Source of the DNA: DATBAT01 sp036271375
GTDB taxonomy: Bacteria > Acidobacteriota > Terriglobia > Terriglobales > Acidobacteriaceae
Reading direction: 5' to 3'
NCBI GenBank assembly: GCA_036271375.1
Contig: DATBAT010000258.1
Span: 27,122-91,121 of the forward strand
DNA: 64,000 nucleotides
Within the stretch, counting starts at the first letter, position 1. Each line of letters begins with the position of its first letter. This document shows positions 14,277 through 21,715 of the stretch, piece after piece. The position numbers were made by a program, and so were the translations under genes. Under the pieces are notes generated by a model, which was not told the DNA's origin, did not search any database, and saw nothing but the letters and a program-made list of their open reading frames with translations.

Positions 14277-16415
14277 ATGATTGAAAAAATCCAGACGCAG
14301 CTGCTTGATCTCAAAAAAGAGATTCAGGGCGGCAATCTCACCGGCGTTCTAACCCGGTTTGCGGATCTGCTCCTGGTTGGACTCGTTGCGGTCATGATCG
14401 GACTGATGATCGTGCCGCTGCCGACCTTTCTTCTCGACATATTTCTAACCATAAATATTACGGCGGCAGTGACCATCCTGATGGTCTCGATCTACATATC
14501 GAGCCCAACCCAGATTGGTTCATTCCCCACCTTACTTCTCCTCACTACGCTCTACCGCTTGTCCCTGGATATTTCCGCGACCCGATTAATTCTGCTCAAG
14601 GCCGATGCCGGCGAAGTGATCCGGGCCTTTGGCATGTTTGTGGTCAGCGGCAATTTTGTAGTCGGCGCCGTCATTTTCCTGATCATCACTCTGGTCCAGT
14701 TCATTGTGATCACGAAGGGCGCTGAGCGCGTTGCGGAGGTCTCCGCCCGCTTCACTCTCGACGCCATGCCCGGCAAGCAGATGAGTATCGACGCCGATCT
14801 GCGGGCGGGCATCATCGATTTCCAAACCGCGCGCTCCAGACGCGAGGGGTTGGCTCGCGAAAGCCAGTTCTATGGCGCGATGGATGGCGCCATGAAGTTT
14901 GTGAAGGGTGATGCCATCGCTGGAATTGTCATCACCGCCATCAATATCGTCGGCGGATTGATCATTGGCGTTGCCATGAACAATATGAGCGTGATGGAGG
15001 CAGTGCAGACTTACTCCATCCTGACCATCGGCAACGGTCTGGTATCGCAGATTCCGGCTCTGCTGATTTCGATCTCGGCCGGCATGGTAGTCACCCGCGT
15101 CGCCTCGGAAACTCCTGATTCAAATCTTGGCAAGGATGTCGCCGGGCAGATCCTGGGCCAGCCGAAAGCAATTGCAGTAGCCTCAGGCTTGCTGACGATC
15201 ATGGCGATTATCCCGGGCCTACCCAAAATTCCGTTCTTTATTCTGGCTTCATTGACCGGTTCGTTGGCTTATGGGCTTTTCCGCGCACAAAGAATGCGAT
15301 TGGAAGCGAGCCAACAGAGTCAGCAAGACGTGGTCGCCGCGAAAGTGCAAGACCCGCAGATGTCGCTCACCGTCCCCCTGGTTTTGCAAGCCGGGGAAGG
15401 TCTGACCCCGTTGGTCGACATTGAAACCGAAGGCGGTAAGAAATTTTACGAGCAACTTCTTGGAGTGAGAAACGGTCTCTACTACGAACTCGGGGTAATT
15501 TTCCCTTCGCTTCAGGTCAAGGGCAACTCTCCTGGCGATCCCGGCGGCTACACCATTTGGGCCAACGAGGTGCCCGTGGTGAACGGCCTGATTCGCATGG
15601 ACGCCGTGATGGTGAACGACTCGGTCTCCGGCATTTCGATTTACGGACTAAAGGGCGAGGAGACCACCAACCCAGCGACGGGGAAACCTGCGGCGTGGAT
15701 TCCGCGTGATCAAGCGGCGCGAGCCAAAGAAATCGGACTGACGGTCTGGGACAGCCAGGAGATTCTTCTTTTGCATTTGGCGCACTACCTGAAAAAGAAC
15801 GCGCGAGAGTTTATTGGAATTCAAGAAGTGCAGGTGATGGTTTCTGCGCTCAAGCAGCACTACCCAACATTGGTGGAAGAGACTGTGCCAAAGCCAGTGT
15901 CGCTGCAAACCCTCACTGAGATTTTGCGGAAACTGGTCGAAGAAGAAGTATCCATACGCGATCTCAAAGCAATTTTCCAGACGCTATGCGAATGGGGCCG
16001 CGCTGAGCACGACCCACTGGCTTTGACGGAGCAGGTGCGCGCGGGGCTGAAGAGGAAAATTTGCTACCGGCTTTCCGAAGGCCGCCCGCTGATGTTCGTG
16101 TATCAGTTGGATCCTGAAATCGAGGAGATGTTTCGCAATTCCATACGGCAAAGCGCCAGCGGCGCCTATCTGGCAATGGAACCGGCAATGAGTCAACAAG
16201 TTTTGGAAGCCGCGCGAGCCCATCTCGGCAATCTTCCTGCGAGCGCGCAGCGGCCGGTGATCGTTACCGATGGGGAGATTCGGCGGTTCGTGAAAAAGCT
16301 TCTGGATTTCGCAATTCCCGATGTCACGGTTTTGAGTTACGACCAGATTACGCCGCAAATTAATTTGCAGCCCCTGGGCGTAATCGCTCCAGTGAGAACG
16401 CAGCTTGCCAGTTAG
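14277..16415 (+). CDS. sctV: Type III export gate protein SctV (FlhA/YscV family)
   Basis: SctV forms the nonameric export gate that receives substrates. The 712-residue product has the usual two halves. The N-terminal membrane domain covers about 25-330, with LTINITAAVTILMVSIYISS, TTLYRLSLDISATRLIL and the conserved FHIPEP-type loop ARFTLDAMPGKQMSIDADLR. The cytoplasmic domain (about 365-712) has the expected AREFIGIQEVQVMVSALKQH and FVYQLDPEIEEMF segments. All family landmarks are present and the length is normal. It is separated from the rest of the export genes by two needle/chaperone genes and a hairpin, so it may have its own promoter. Confidence 0.96.
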   Translation: MIEKIQTQLLDLKKEIQGGNLTGVLTRFADLLLVGLVAVMIGLMIVPLPTFLLDIFLTINITAAVTILMVSIYISSPTQIGSFPTLLLLTTLYRLSLDISATRLILLKADAGEVIRAFGMFVVSGNFVVGAVIFLIITLVQFIVITKGAERVAEVSARFTLDAMPGKQMSIDADLRAGIIDFQTARSRREGLARESQFYGAMDGAMKFVKGDAIAGIVITAINIVGGLIIGVAMNNMSVMEAVQTYSILTIGNGLVSQIPALLISISAGMVVTRVASETPDSNLGKDVAGQILGQPKAIAVASGLLTIMAIIPGLPKIPFFILASLTGSLAYGLFRAQRMRLEASQQSQQDVVAAKVQDPQMSLTVPLVLQAGEGLTPLVDIETEGGKKFYEQLLGVRNGLYYELGVIFPSLQVKGNSPGDPGGYTIWANEVPVVNGLIRMDAVMVNDSVSGISIYGLKGEETTNPATGKPAAWIPRDQAARAKEIGLTVWDSQEILLLHLAHYLKKNAREFIGIQEVQVMVSALKQHYPTLVEETVPKPVSLQTLTEILRKLVEEEVSIRDLKAIFQTLCEWGRAEHDPLALTEQVRAGLKRKICYRLSEGRPLMFVYQLDPEIEEMFRNSIRQSASGAYLAMEPAMSQQVLEAARAHLGNLPASAQRPVIVTDGEIRRFVKKLLDFAIPDVTVLSYDQITPQINLQPLGVIAPVRTQLAS

Positions 16416-17273
16416 CTACGGTTGCGTCGGAGAAGTAGTGGTCAATAGATCGCGGATAAGACTGGAAAACCGGCGCGTTTCCACGAAGCCGCAAACCTGA
16501 AGAAGCCGTTGTGAGTAGCTCTGATCGAACACGTTGGTAGCGGTAAGAGTTGCCCGATAGTTGGAGACGAGAAAACGGAGTAGTTCGCAGCCGGCAGGAA
16601 TGGATTGTTCCGGCGAACGAATATCCAGTAAGGTGTGCGGCGCTTCCGGCAGAATCGCCGCATAGGCCTTGAGTTCATCGCCGGAAAAGGCACCGAGGGT
16701 CTGGATCATGGGAACTGCATTCATCAGGAAGGCGGGCCTCTGGCTCCAGTGAAGGTGCTCTTCCGGGGGAAGTTGGATTTGAGAAAGCAGTGCTGCCTCA
16801 ATGGGCCGGACTGCGAAACTCGGATCCGGATCGGGCAGGGTGGCATGGTCACACCGCATGTCCATGAGCCGGTACTGCGGATAGGCCTGAATGAAACGGT
16901 AACGTTGCGCGGGGCGATCGCTGACGGAGACGCCGTAGAGAGTTTCGTATCCGTCGTCGCGCAACCGCTGGCAGCATGCGTCAAACAGAGGCACGGAAAT
17001 GGGCCGGCTCCGAAACTGGGCCAGCGTGCCCCAGTACAACGTGTATGCAGAGCGCGTTTTTTGGTCCGTGCAGTTGAGCATCAAGGCGGCGGGTTCGCCT
17101 TCAACGTATCGGACAAGGGAATATTTGTAAGAAAAATTCCAGTATCGAGAAAAGTTCAGGAAGCCAAACATGTCGAGATGAAATTCAAGCGATGTGCCGC
17201 GGGAGGATTCGTTCAAAAGACGGATAACGTCGGGCAGGTTTTCCAGGCCTATGGGGCGTAGTTCTTCCAGCAT
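16416..17273 (-). CDS. Tandem GNAT-like acetyltransferase fold protein, antisense within the T3SS locus
   Basis: The 285-residue product is transcribed against the secretion genes and ends directly after the sctV stop. Two GNAT-like halves can be traced. The first begins LRPIGLENLPDVIRLLNESS and includes SLVRYVEGEPAALMLN. The second includes FSGDELKAYAAILPEAPHTL, LLDIRSPEQSIPAGCELLRF and ends QVCGFVETRRFSSLIRDL, the usual GF-containing last strand of acetyltransferases. No clear Q/RxxGxG/A acetyl-CoA loop is seen, so activity is uncertain. It could be an effector, a modifying enzyme for the needle proteins, or an unrelated insertion. Confidence 0.6.
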   Translation of the reverse strand: MLEELRPIGLENLPDVIRLLNESSRGTSLEFHLDMFGFLNFSRYWNFSYKYSLVRYVEGEPAALMLNCTDQKTRSAYTLYWGTLAQFRSRPISVPLFDACCQRLRDDGYETLYGVSVSDRPAQRYRFIQAYPQYRLMDMRCDHATLPDPDPSFAVRPIEAALLSQIQLPPEEHLHWSQRPAFLMNAVPMIQTLGAFSGDELKAYAAILPEAPHTLLDIRSPEQSIPAGCELLRFLVSNYRATLTATNVFDQSYSQRLLQVCGFVETRRFSSLIRDLLTTTSPTQP

Positions 17274-17315
17274 CGGAAACGCATCATACTACAGCGTCTT
17301 AAGGGAGGTTTAGCC

Positions 17316-17588
17316 ATGAGGCAAGAAGCACGACAGACTAATTCGGCGGGAAGAGACGACATTGGCTGGCGTCAATTTCCGGAATTTGAAAAAATTCTAA
17401 CCAATGAACCGCCAGCCCCCATTCTGAGCAAGGTGGAGAAGACATGCCGCCAGCTGAATGAGGTGATCCTGTCTGGATCGGAAACCGATAAAGCACGCGC
17501 CCAATTGGGCATGACGGCATACGGACGCTCTTTGGATCTGCTGCGCATGCTCACAGAAATGCGTGACAAATCAGCGGAGCAGAAGTAG
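17316..17588 (+). CDS. Small helical protein, PscE/YscE-like position
   Basis: This 90-residue soluble protein begins at ATG 17316 behind a strong GGGAGG site. It is predicted to be helical: ILSKVEKTCRQLNEVILSGS and GMTAYGRSLDLLRMLTEMRD. I do not recognise the family by sequence. The three-gene order here, small helical protein, needle-like protein, TPR protein, is the same as pscE-pscF-pscG in Pseudomonas, where PscE and PscG together hold the needle subunit PscF as a monomer. The size is a little larger than PscE (about 67 residues). The role as co-chaperone is inference from synteny. Confidence 0.6.
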   Translation: MRQEARQTNSAGRDDIGWRQFPEFEKILTNEPPAPILSKVEKTCRQLNEVILSGSETDKARAQLGMTAYGRSLDLLRMLTEMRDKSAEQK

Positions 17589-17614
17589 CAACATTGGCGG
17601 CTCACATCCGATAA
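17587..17614 (+). promoter_or_regulatory. Candidate FliA-type promoter 3 (upstream of the short needle-like gene)
   Basis: AGCAAC at 17587-17592, a 14-base spacer, then TCCGATAA at 17607-17614. The second half matches seven of eight positions of GCCGATAA, and the downstream TTTG is shared with site 1. It begins at the stop codon of the preceding gene and lies 21 bases before the ATG at 17636, with an AGGAGG ribosome site between. Confidence 0.5.
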
Positions 17615-17635
17615 TTTGAACAGGAGGCGAAACCG

Positions 17636-17983
17636 ATGTCCGAAATTAACCGCGCTTTGAGCATGGCATCCTCGCCGAATTACAGCATTGATCAGATTTT
17701 GCAGACCACCACGCCTGCCAAGCAGCCGGGAGGATTCCGGCGAGTACTGGGCGGAATCGTTGGCGCAGTGGGCAACGTCTTCGCTCCCGGAATCGGCGGC
17801 ATGATCGGCAGCGCAATTTCCGGGAACACCGGCATCAACCAGACTGGCTTGATGAATGACTCCATGCAGTATCTGCAACTGCAGAAACAGATGAACATGG
17901 AGCAGCAGGCTTTCGAAACCGCTTCCTCGGTGATGAAAGCTCGTCACGATGCGTCGATGGCCGCGATTCGCAATATGACCTAG
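17636..17983 (+). CDS. Needle-like (SctF-like) protein with glycine-rich N-terminus
   Basis: This 115-residue product shares an architecture with the protein at 12976: a glycine-rich, weakly hydrophobic middle (VLGGIVGAVGNVFAPGIGGM) and a C-terminal helix, MQYLQLQKQMNMEQQAFETA followed by SSVMKARHDASMAAIRNMT. In the last 28 residues the two proteins share eight identical positions, including a Lys, a His-Asp pair, a Met and an Ile. The pattern resembles PscF-type needle subunits. A strong AGGAGG site, a FliA-like promoter motif, and flanking PscE-like and TPR genes support a needle or rod subunit role. A translocator is an alternative. I saw no better SctF candidate in the window. Confidence 0.62.
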   Translation: MSEINRALSMASSPNYSIDQILQTTTPAKQPGGFRRVLGGIVGAVGNVFAPGIGGMIGSAISGNTGINQTGLMNDSMQYLQLQKQMNMEQQAFETASSVMKARHDASMAAIRNMT

Positions 17984-18011
17984 CGGGACTGAAGGTCAAT
18001 GGAGGTCACAA

Positions 18012-18416
18012 ATGGCAACCAGGTGGACTATCGCTCCTTCTAAAGAAGAAGCGGAGTTTTTGTTGGAAGCGGGAATCATCTATCGCGACGCGAAGAACTT
18101 CGCCGCCGCCCGCGACGTATTCATGGGCGTGCAGACGCTATTTCCGAAGAGCGAAGTTCCCGAGGTACTGCTGGGCACCGTGTCTTTCCAGGAAGGCAAA
18201 TTCGAAGAGGCCGAGCGGCACTATCAAAAGGCTCTCGAATTAAATTCGCGTAGCGCTTTCGCGCATGCCTATCTGGGCGAGGCTTCGCTGTTCCGCAAAG
18301 ATAAAGAAGCAGCGCGCGTGCATCTGAAGACCGCTTTGACACTGGACCCTTTGGGAGAGTCGGGCAAGATGGCCCGAAGACTCATGGAAATGTCCGATCA
18401 AGTGACGTTCGCGTAA
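18012..18416 (+). CDS. TPR chaperone, PscG/SycD-like
   Basis: This 134-residue protein is built of three TPR units: FLLEAGIIYRDAKNFAAARD, LGTVSFQEGKFEEAERHYQK-ALELN and LGEASLFRKDKEAARVHLKT-ALTLDP. Its size and repeat number fit the YscG/PscG or SycD chaperone classes. It follows the short needle-like gene by 28 bases with a TGGAGGTCA ribosome site. I infer that it binds the product of 17636 before export. Confidence 0.75.
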   Translation: MATRWTIAPSKEEAEFLLEAGIIYRDAKNFAAARDVFMGVQTLFPKSEVPEVLLGTVSFQEGKFEEAERHYQKALELNSRSAFAHAYLGEASLFRKDKEAARVHLKTALTLDPLGESGKMARRLMEMSDQVTFA

Positions 18417-18431
18417 TCCGGCAGTTGAACG

Positions 18432-18794
18432 ATGGGTATTGATGACATCAAGCCGCCGGGGTTCTATGGCTCTTTTGTTCCTTCTTCAAGCGAAGCGCCA
18501 ATTGAATCCAAGCGCGACAATAGTTTTTCCGAGGTCAAGGGTAAGGTGGAGTCCCCTGCCTCTGAGCCCGCGCGTCTGTCCTTGGGCGCAGCTGCCGATC
18601 TCAAGAAGACCGACCTTCAGGATCCCGCAAAGCTGGAACAGATAGTGCGCAGCTCGGCATCGGAACTTGTCGACTCGCAGAACTTGTCAGGACCTTTGTC
18701 GGCTTCCGACAAGAAATCGCTGGTGGATTTCCTTTCGCAAGATCCAAAGTTTCGTCAACAGATTGAGTCCTACCTTCGAAAGGTCGCGGTATAG
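18432..18794 (+). CDS. Unknown T3SS-locus protein; possible FlgM-like anti-sigma
   Basis: This 120-residue protein is hydrophilic. The N-terminal half is disordered and Ser/Pro/Glu-rich; the C-terminal half is helical. It begins MGIDDIKPPG and contains PARLSLGAAADLKKTDLQDP, then KLEQIVRSSASELV. This loosely resembles FlgM, which begins MSID, has an LS-A-L motif in mid-protein and a C-terminal sigma-binding helix. No anti-sigma for the FliA-type factor is otherwise apparent, so an exported FlgM-like regulator would make sense here. The similarity is weak and the call is speculative. The gene lies between a TPR gene and the FHA gene, three bases before the latter. Confidence 0.55.
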   Translation: MGIDDIKPPGFYGSFVPSSSEAPIESKRDNSFSEVKGKVESPASEPARLSLGAAADLKKTDLQDPAKLEQIVRSSASELVDSQNLSGPLSASDKKSLVDFLSQDPKFRQQIESYLRKVAV

Positions 18795-18797
18795 GCC

Positions 18798-19319
18798 ATG
18801 GAGATTCTGCTTTCTATTCGCTCCAAGACGGACGGCAGCGTCCGTGAACTGAAGCAAGAAATTGCCAGCGGCGTGGCTCTGGGTCGCGGCGCGGAGCACG
18901 GCATTCTGCTGGACGGGCAGGACCTCTCCCGCGAACACGTGGTGCTTACCACCGACGGCGACCGCGTTTTCGTAACCGACCTGAGCAGCAATGGAACGTG
19001 GCTGAACGGAAAGCGGCTTACGCGATTAACCCGCAGCGCCTTTCGCGTGGGCGATTCCGTTGACATCCCTGGCTACACGCTGAGCTATCGGCTCGAAGAA
19101 CCTCCACCACCGCCCGAACCTGCGAAAGCACCTGAGGCACCGGCCCCACTGCCAAGTATCGAGCGGCAGGTGGTGGTTTCACCTCCAGAGCCGATTCGTC
19201 CCGCGCCACGCGGTAATCCTGTCTTTGCTTTTATCGGATCGTTCAGTTTTGGAGAGAAGTTCTTGATTCTGGTTGGACTGGGCGGACTGTTGCTGATCTA
19301 CACCTACGCGGGATTGTAG
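18798..19319 (+). CDS. FHA-domain protein with C-terminal membrane anchor (truncated SctD-like)
   Basis: The 173-residue product has a canonical FHA domain at about 15-100: VALGRGAEHGILLDGQDLSR, then EHVVLTTDGDRVFVTDLSSN and GTWLNGKRL. All phosphothreonine-binding positions are present. A Pro-rich linker at about 100-145 leads to one membrane helix at the C-terminus (FLILVGLGGLLLIYTYAGL). SctD, the inner-membrane ring protein, also has an N-terminal cytoplasmic FHA-like domain and a membrane helix, but then a large periplasmic part that is missing here. This may be a reduced SctD or a receptor for a phosphorylated partner. It converges with the double pseudokinase gene, overlapping it by 16 bases. 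Confidence 0.85.
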   Translation: MEILLSIRSKTDGSVRELKQEIASGVALGRGAEHGILLDGQDLSREHVVLTTDGDRVFVTDLSSNGTWLNGKRLTRLTRSAFRVGDSVDIPGYTLSYRLEEPPPPPEPAKAPEAPAPLPSIERQVVVSPPEPIRPAPRGNPVFAFIGSFSFGEKFLILVGLGGLLLIYTYAGL

Positions 19320-21451
19320 GGAAAGGTTCGAACATCAAAGCCGACCAGGCGATGGTAGTAAGGCTCGATCAACTCCCAGAGCCGTTCCTGATTTTTCCAA
19401 ATCAGAAATCCTAAGAGACAGGCGACTGCCAGAATCAAGATCCAGATGATCACCGGAGTTTCTTCTCCTTTGACCTTTACTTTCTTGGCTGGTTTTGGCT
19501 CTGCCGCCACGGGCGCAGGCGCAACCGGAGCAGCGGCGGGTTTCCGCACATTAAGAATTACCGTTCGGTTGGCTCGCTGCGCAACCGGACGCAGCTTTGC
19601 CATAACCGCCTGAGGGTCGGGCGGTCTCTTCTCCGCGTTCTTCTCCATCATCTCTTCGACCAGGTCCGACATCGCCGCCGGACAAGATGGAAGTAGCATC
19701 TTTAACGGTGTGGCTCGCTTTTCCAGGTCACCGTGCCAGCGCAGCCAGTCCAGATCCGATCGCTGTTCTGGAAATGTTTTTTGAAACATCAGCTTTCCCA
19801 GCAGGATTTCGTAAAACATCATCCCCAGCGCATAGACGTGGGCAGTGGAGCTTTGCGCTCCGCCTTTGTCGGCAAAGATTTCCGGAGCGGCATACCGTGG
19901 CGACGTCAGAATAATTCCGGAACCCGAACCTTGGTCCGAGGGCGTCGCAGAAGTGCGGATCGTCGCCTTGCCCGCACGGTCAAAAAAGACATTTTCCGGG
20001 CTGAGAGCCGCTCCTTTGTTATTAGCTGCGTACATATCCAGCAAAGCTTGCACCGTGGCAACGAAGGGGTAAACCACTTCCTCAAGTTGCGGAGGATTGT
20101 CCTTCATGTAGCCGGCCAGGGTTTCTGGCTGCGCTAAGAATGGCAAAGAAATCTCCGGAGCAACTTTCGGCCGCGGTGCCGATGGCTTTACATCTGGCTT
20201 CGGAACGGGAGGAGGCGTGACGGGTTTGACCGGAACTGCCGGCGAAGACTGCCGCACCGGAGGAGCCGCAGGTGGGCCAGGTGGTTTGGCTGCGTTGGGT
20301 ATTGCTGCCGGGCGGACTCCCGACGGTGGCCGGGCTGGCTGGCCTTTTTGGTTGGCAGCGCTCGGACTCTTCGACAGAAATGCCTTGCGTTCTTCCGGCT
20401 TTTGCAAACTCTCCGAGGCCAGAACGTAAAGGCGATCCAAATCTGTGGTTCGCGACGCAGCCTCCTTGATGATCACCCTGGCCATCGGTCCGACAAAGGC
20501 GGCAAGCAGGTGCTGTACGTCGCTGAGGACATCGGGATCCCACTTGAAGTCGTGCGCCACCTGGAGCGCCTCAAGTTCATGGGAAGAATTCCCCGATTTT
20601 TTGTCCCCGAACCCTTGCGGCGCGATGGCGGCAAGGGCGTTTTTCGAAACCGCAGGACTTACAGGGAATCCAAACGCCGTCTGAATCCCGCTGGAAAACG
20701 AGAACGCGGTGGGATAGCGGTCATAAACCGCTTTGGCCAGGGCCTTGGCGCAAACCGCATCGAAATTTGTGGGTACGTTGGGGTCTATTGCCGATGGCGG
20801 TTTTTCTTTTTCATGACACACGCGGTCCAGCAAACCTTGCGGGGGGCCAGCAAAAGGACTGACGCCGGTAAGCAGTTCGTAAAAGATAATACCTGCGGAA
20901 AAAACGTCGGAGCGGCGGTCTACGGGCAGCCCTCCAAATTGCTCCGGTGACATGAATTGCGGCGTGCCGGCAGTGAACCTCGCCACCCCAAAACCCGCGA
21001 TATGAAGCTTTCCGTCCTTGGTGACCACTAGGTTTGCGGGCTTGAGGTCGTGGTGCGCCACCCCTTGATCGTGGGCATAGTCAAGGGCGGCCAAAAGTTG
21101 CACCCCGAGGCTAACGGCATCCGGCAAAGGAACGTGCAAGCCCGGAGGCAAAGATATCCCGTCAACGTATTCGGTTGCGATGAAGGCAATGCCGGCATCC
21201 TCCCCGTATTCCAGAACTTTCACGATGCCCGGATGATTGAGTGCGGCGGCAGCGCGTGCTTCACTCTGAAATTCCGCAAGACCGGAGGCGCCGTCGGCCT
21301 CCAACCGGTTCTTGGTGACCGTCTTGAGGGTCACGCTGAGATTTGTGGCCGGGTCTATCCCCCTGAAAGTCTGCCAGGAATCCCCTTGGGCAAGCGTTTC
21401 GGCGATCTGAAAACGGCCGATTTTTTCGGGGTGGGGCGTCTCAGCGCACAT
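19304..21451 (-). CDS. Membrane-anchored tandem Ser/Thr kinase-like protein, probable pseudokinase
   Basis: The 715-residue product has two kinase-like regions. The first, at about 11-260, keeps Lys43 (SVTLKTV) and the catalytic loop Asp135 in HHDLKPAN, but the DFG motif reads GFG (Gly153) and the glycine loop is degenerate (LAQGDSWQTF). Loss of the metal-binding Asp suggests little or no catalysis. The second region, at about 445-620, keeps only the later lobe (SPRYAAPEIFADKG, YALGMMFYEILLG). Between them lies a ~50-residue module (about 305-362) shared with the kinase at 21716, and a long Pro-rich linker. A membrane helix at about 666-685 anchors the protein. It faces the FHA gene and is divergent from the active kinase. 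Confidence 0.85.
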   Translation of the reverse strand: MCAETPHPEKIGRFQIAETLAQGDSWQTFRGIDPATNLSVTLKTVTKNRLEADGASGLAEFQSEARAAAALNHPGIVKVLEYGEDAGIAFIATEYVDGISLPPGLHVPLPDAVSLGVQLLAALDYAHDQGVAHHDLKPANLVVTKDGKLHIAGFGVARFTAGTPQFMSPEQFGGLPVDRRSDVFSAGIIFYELLTGVSPFAGPPQGLLDRVCHEKEKPPSAIDPNVPTNFDAVCAKALAKAVYDRYPTAFSFSSGIQTAFGFPVSPAVSKNALAAIAPQGFGDKKSGNSSHELEALQVAHDFKWDPDVLSDVQHLLAAFVGPMARVIIKEAASRTTDLDRLYVLASESLQKPEERKAFLSKSPSAANQKGQPARPPSGVRPAAIPNAAKPPGPPAAPPVRQSSPAVPVKPVTPPPVPKPDVKPSAPRPKVAPEISLPFLAQPETLAGYMKDNPPQLEEVVYPFVATVQALLDMYAANNKGAALSPENVFFDRAGKATIRTSATPSDQGSGSGIILTSPRYAAPEIFADKGGAQSSTAHVYALGMMFYEILLGKLMFQKTFPEQRSDLDWLRWHGDLEKRATPLKMLLPSCPAAMSDLVEEMMEKNAEKRPPDPQAVMAKLRPVAQRANRTVILNVRKPAAAPVAPAPVAAEPKPAKKVKVKGEETPVIIWILILAVACLLGFLIWKNQERLWELIEPYYHRLVGFDVRTFPYNPA

Positions 21452-21715
21452 GGAATCAGGAGTAAGAATTAACCGGATTTACGTTCCGCCGCGCTTGCGG
21501 CAGCCGTTGATTGTAGCATTCCGCCGGTTTCAGGGAACCTCGTGGCCATCCGGGAAGCCGGCGCCGTCAACGCCACAAACTGCAAGGTTCATTCAGCATT
21601 GCCGGGACAAAAAGGCTCCCCGGGAAAGGCCAGAATATGAGACCATACGAGGCTATCCCGGTGTGGGCCGCGCCGACCAATTGGCCCGCCGTCAGGGTGG
21701 GATGAGCGTCGATCC

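Noticed and set aside
1643..16415. Interpretation of the locus as a flagellar cluster
   Set aside because: SctJ is 275 residues and a lipoprotein rather than FliF, an SctI-like rod gene is present, and no flagellin, hook, rod or FlhF/MotAB genes are seen.
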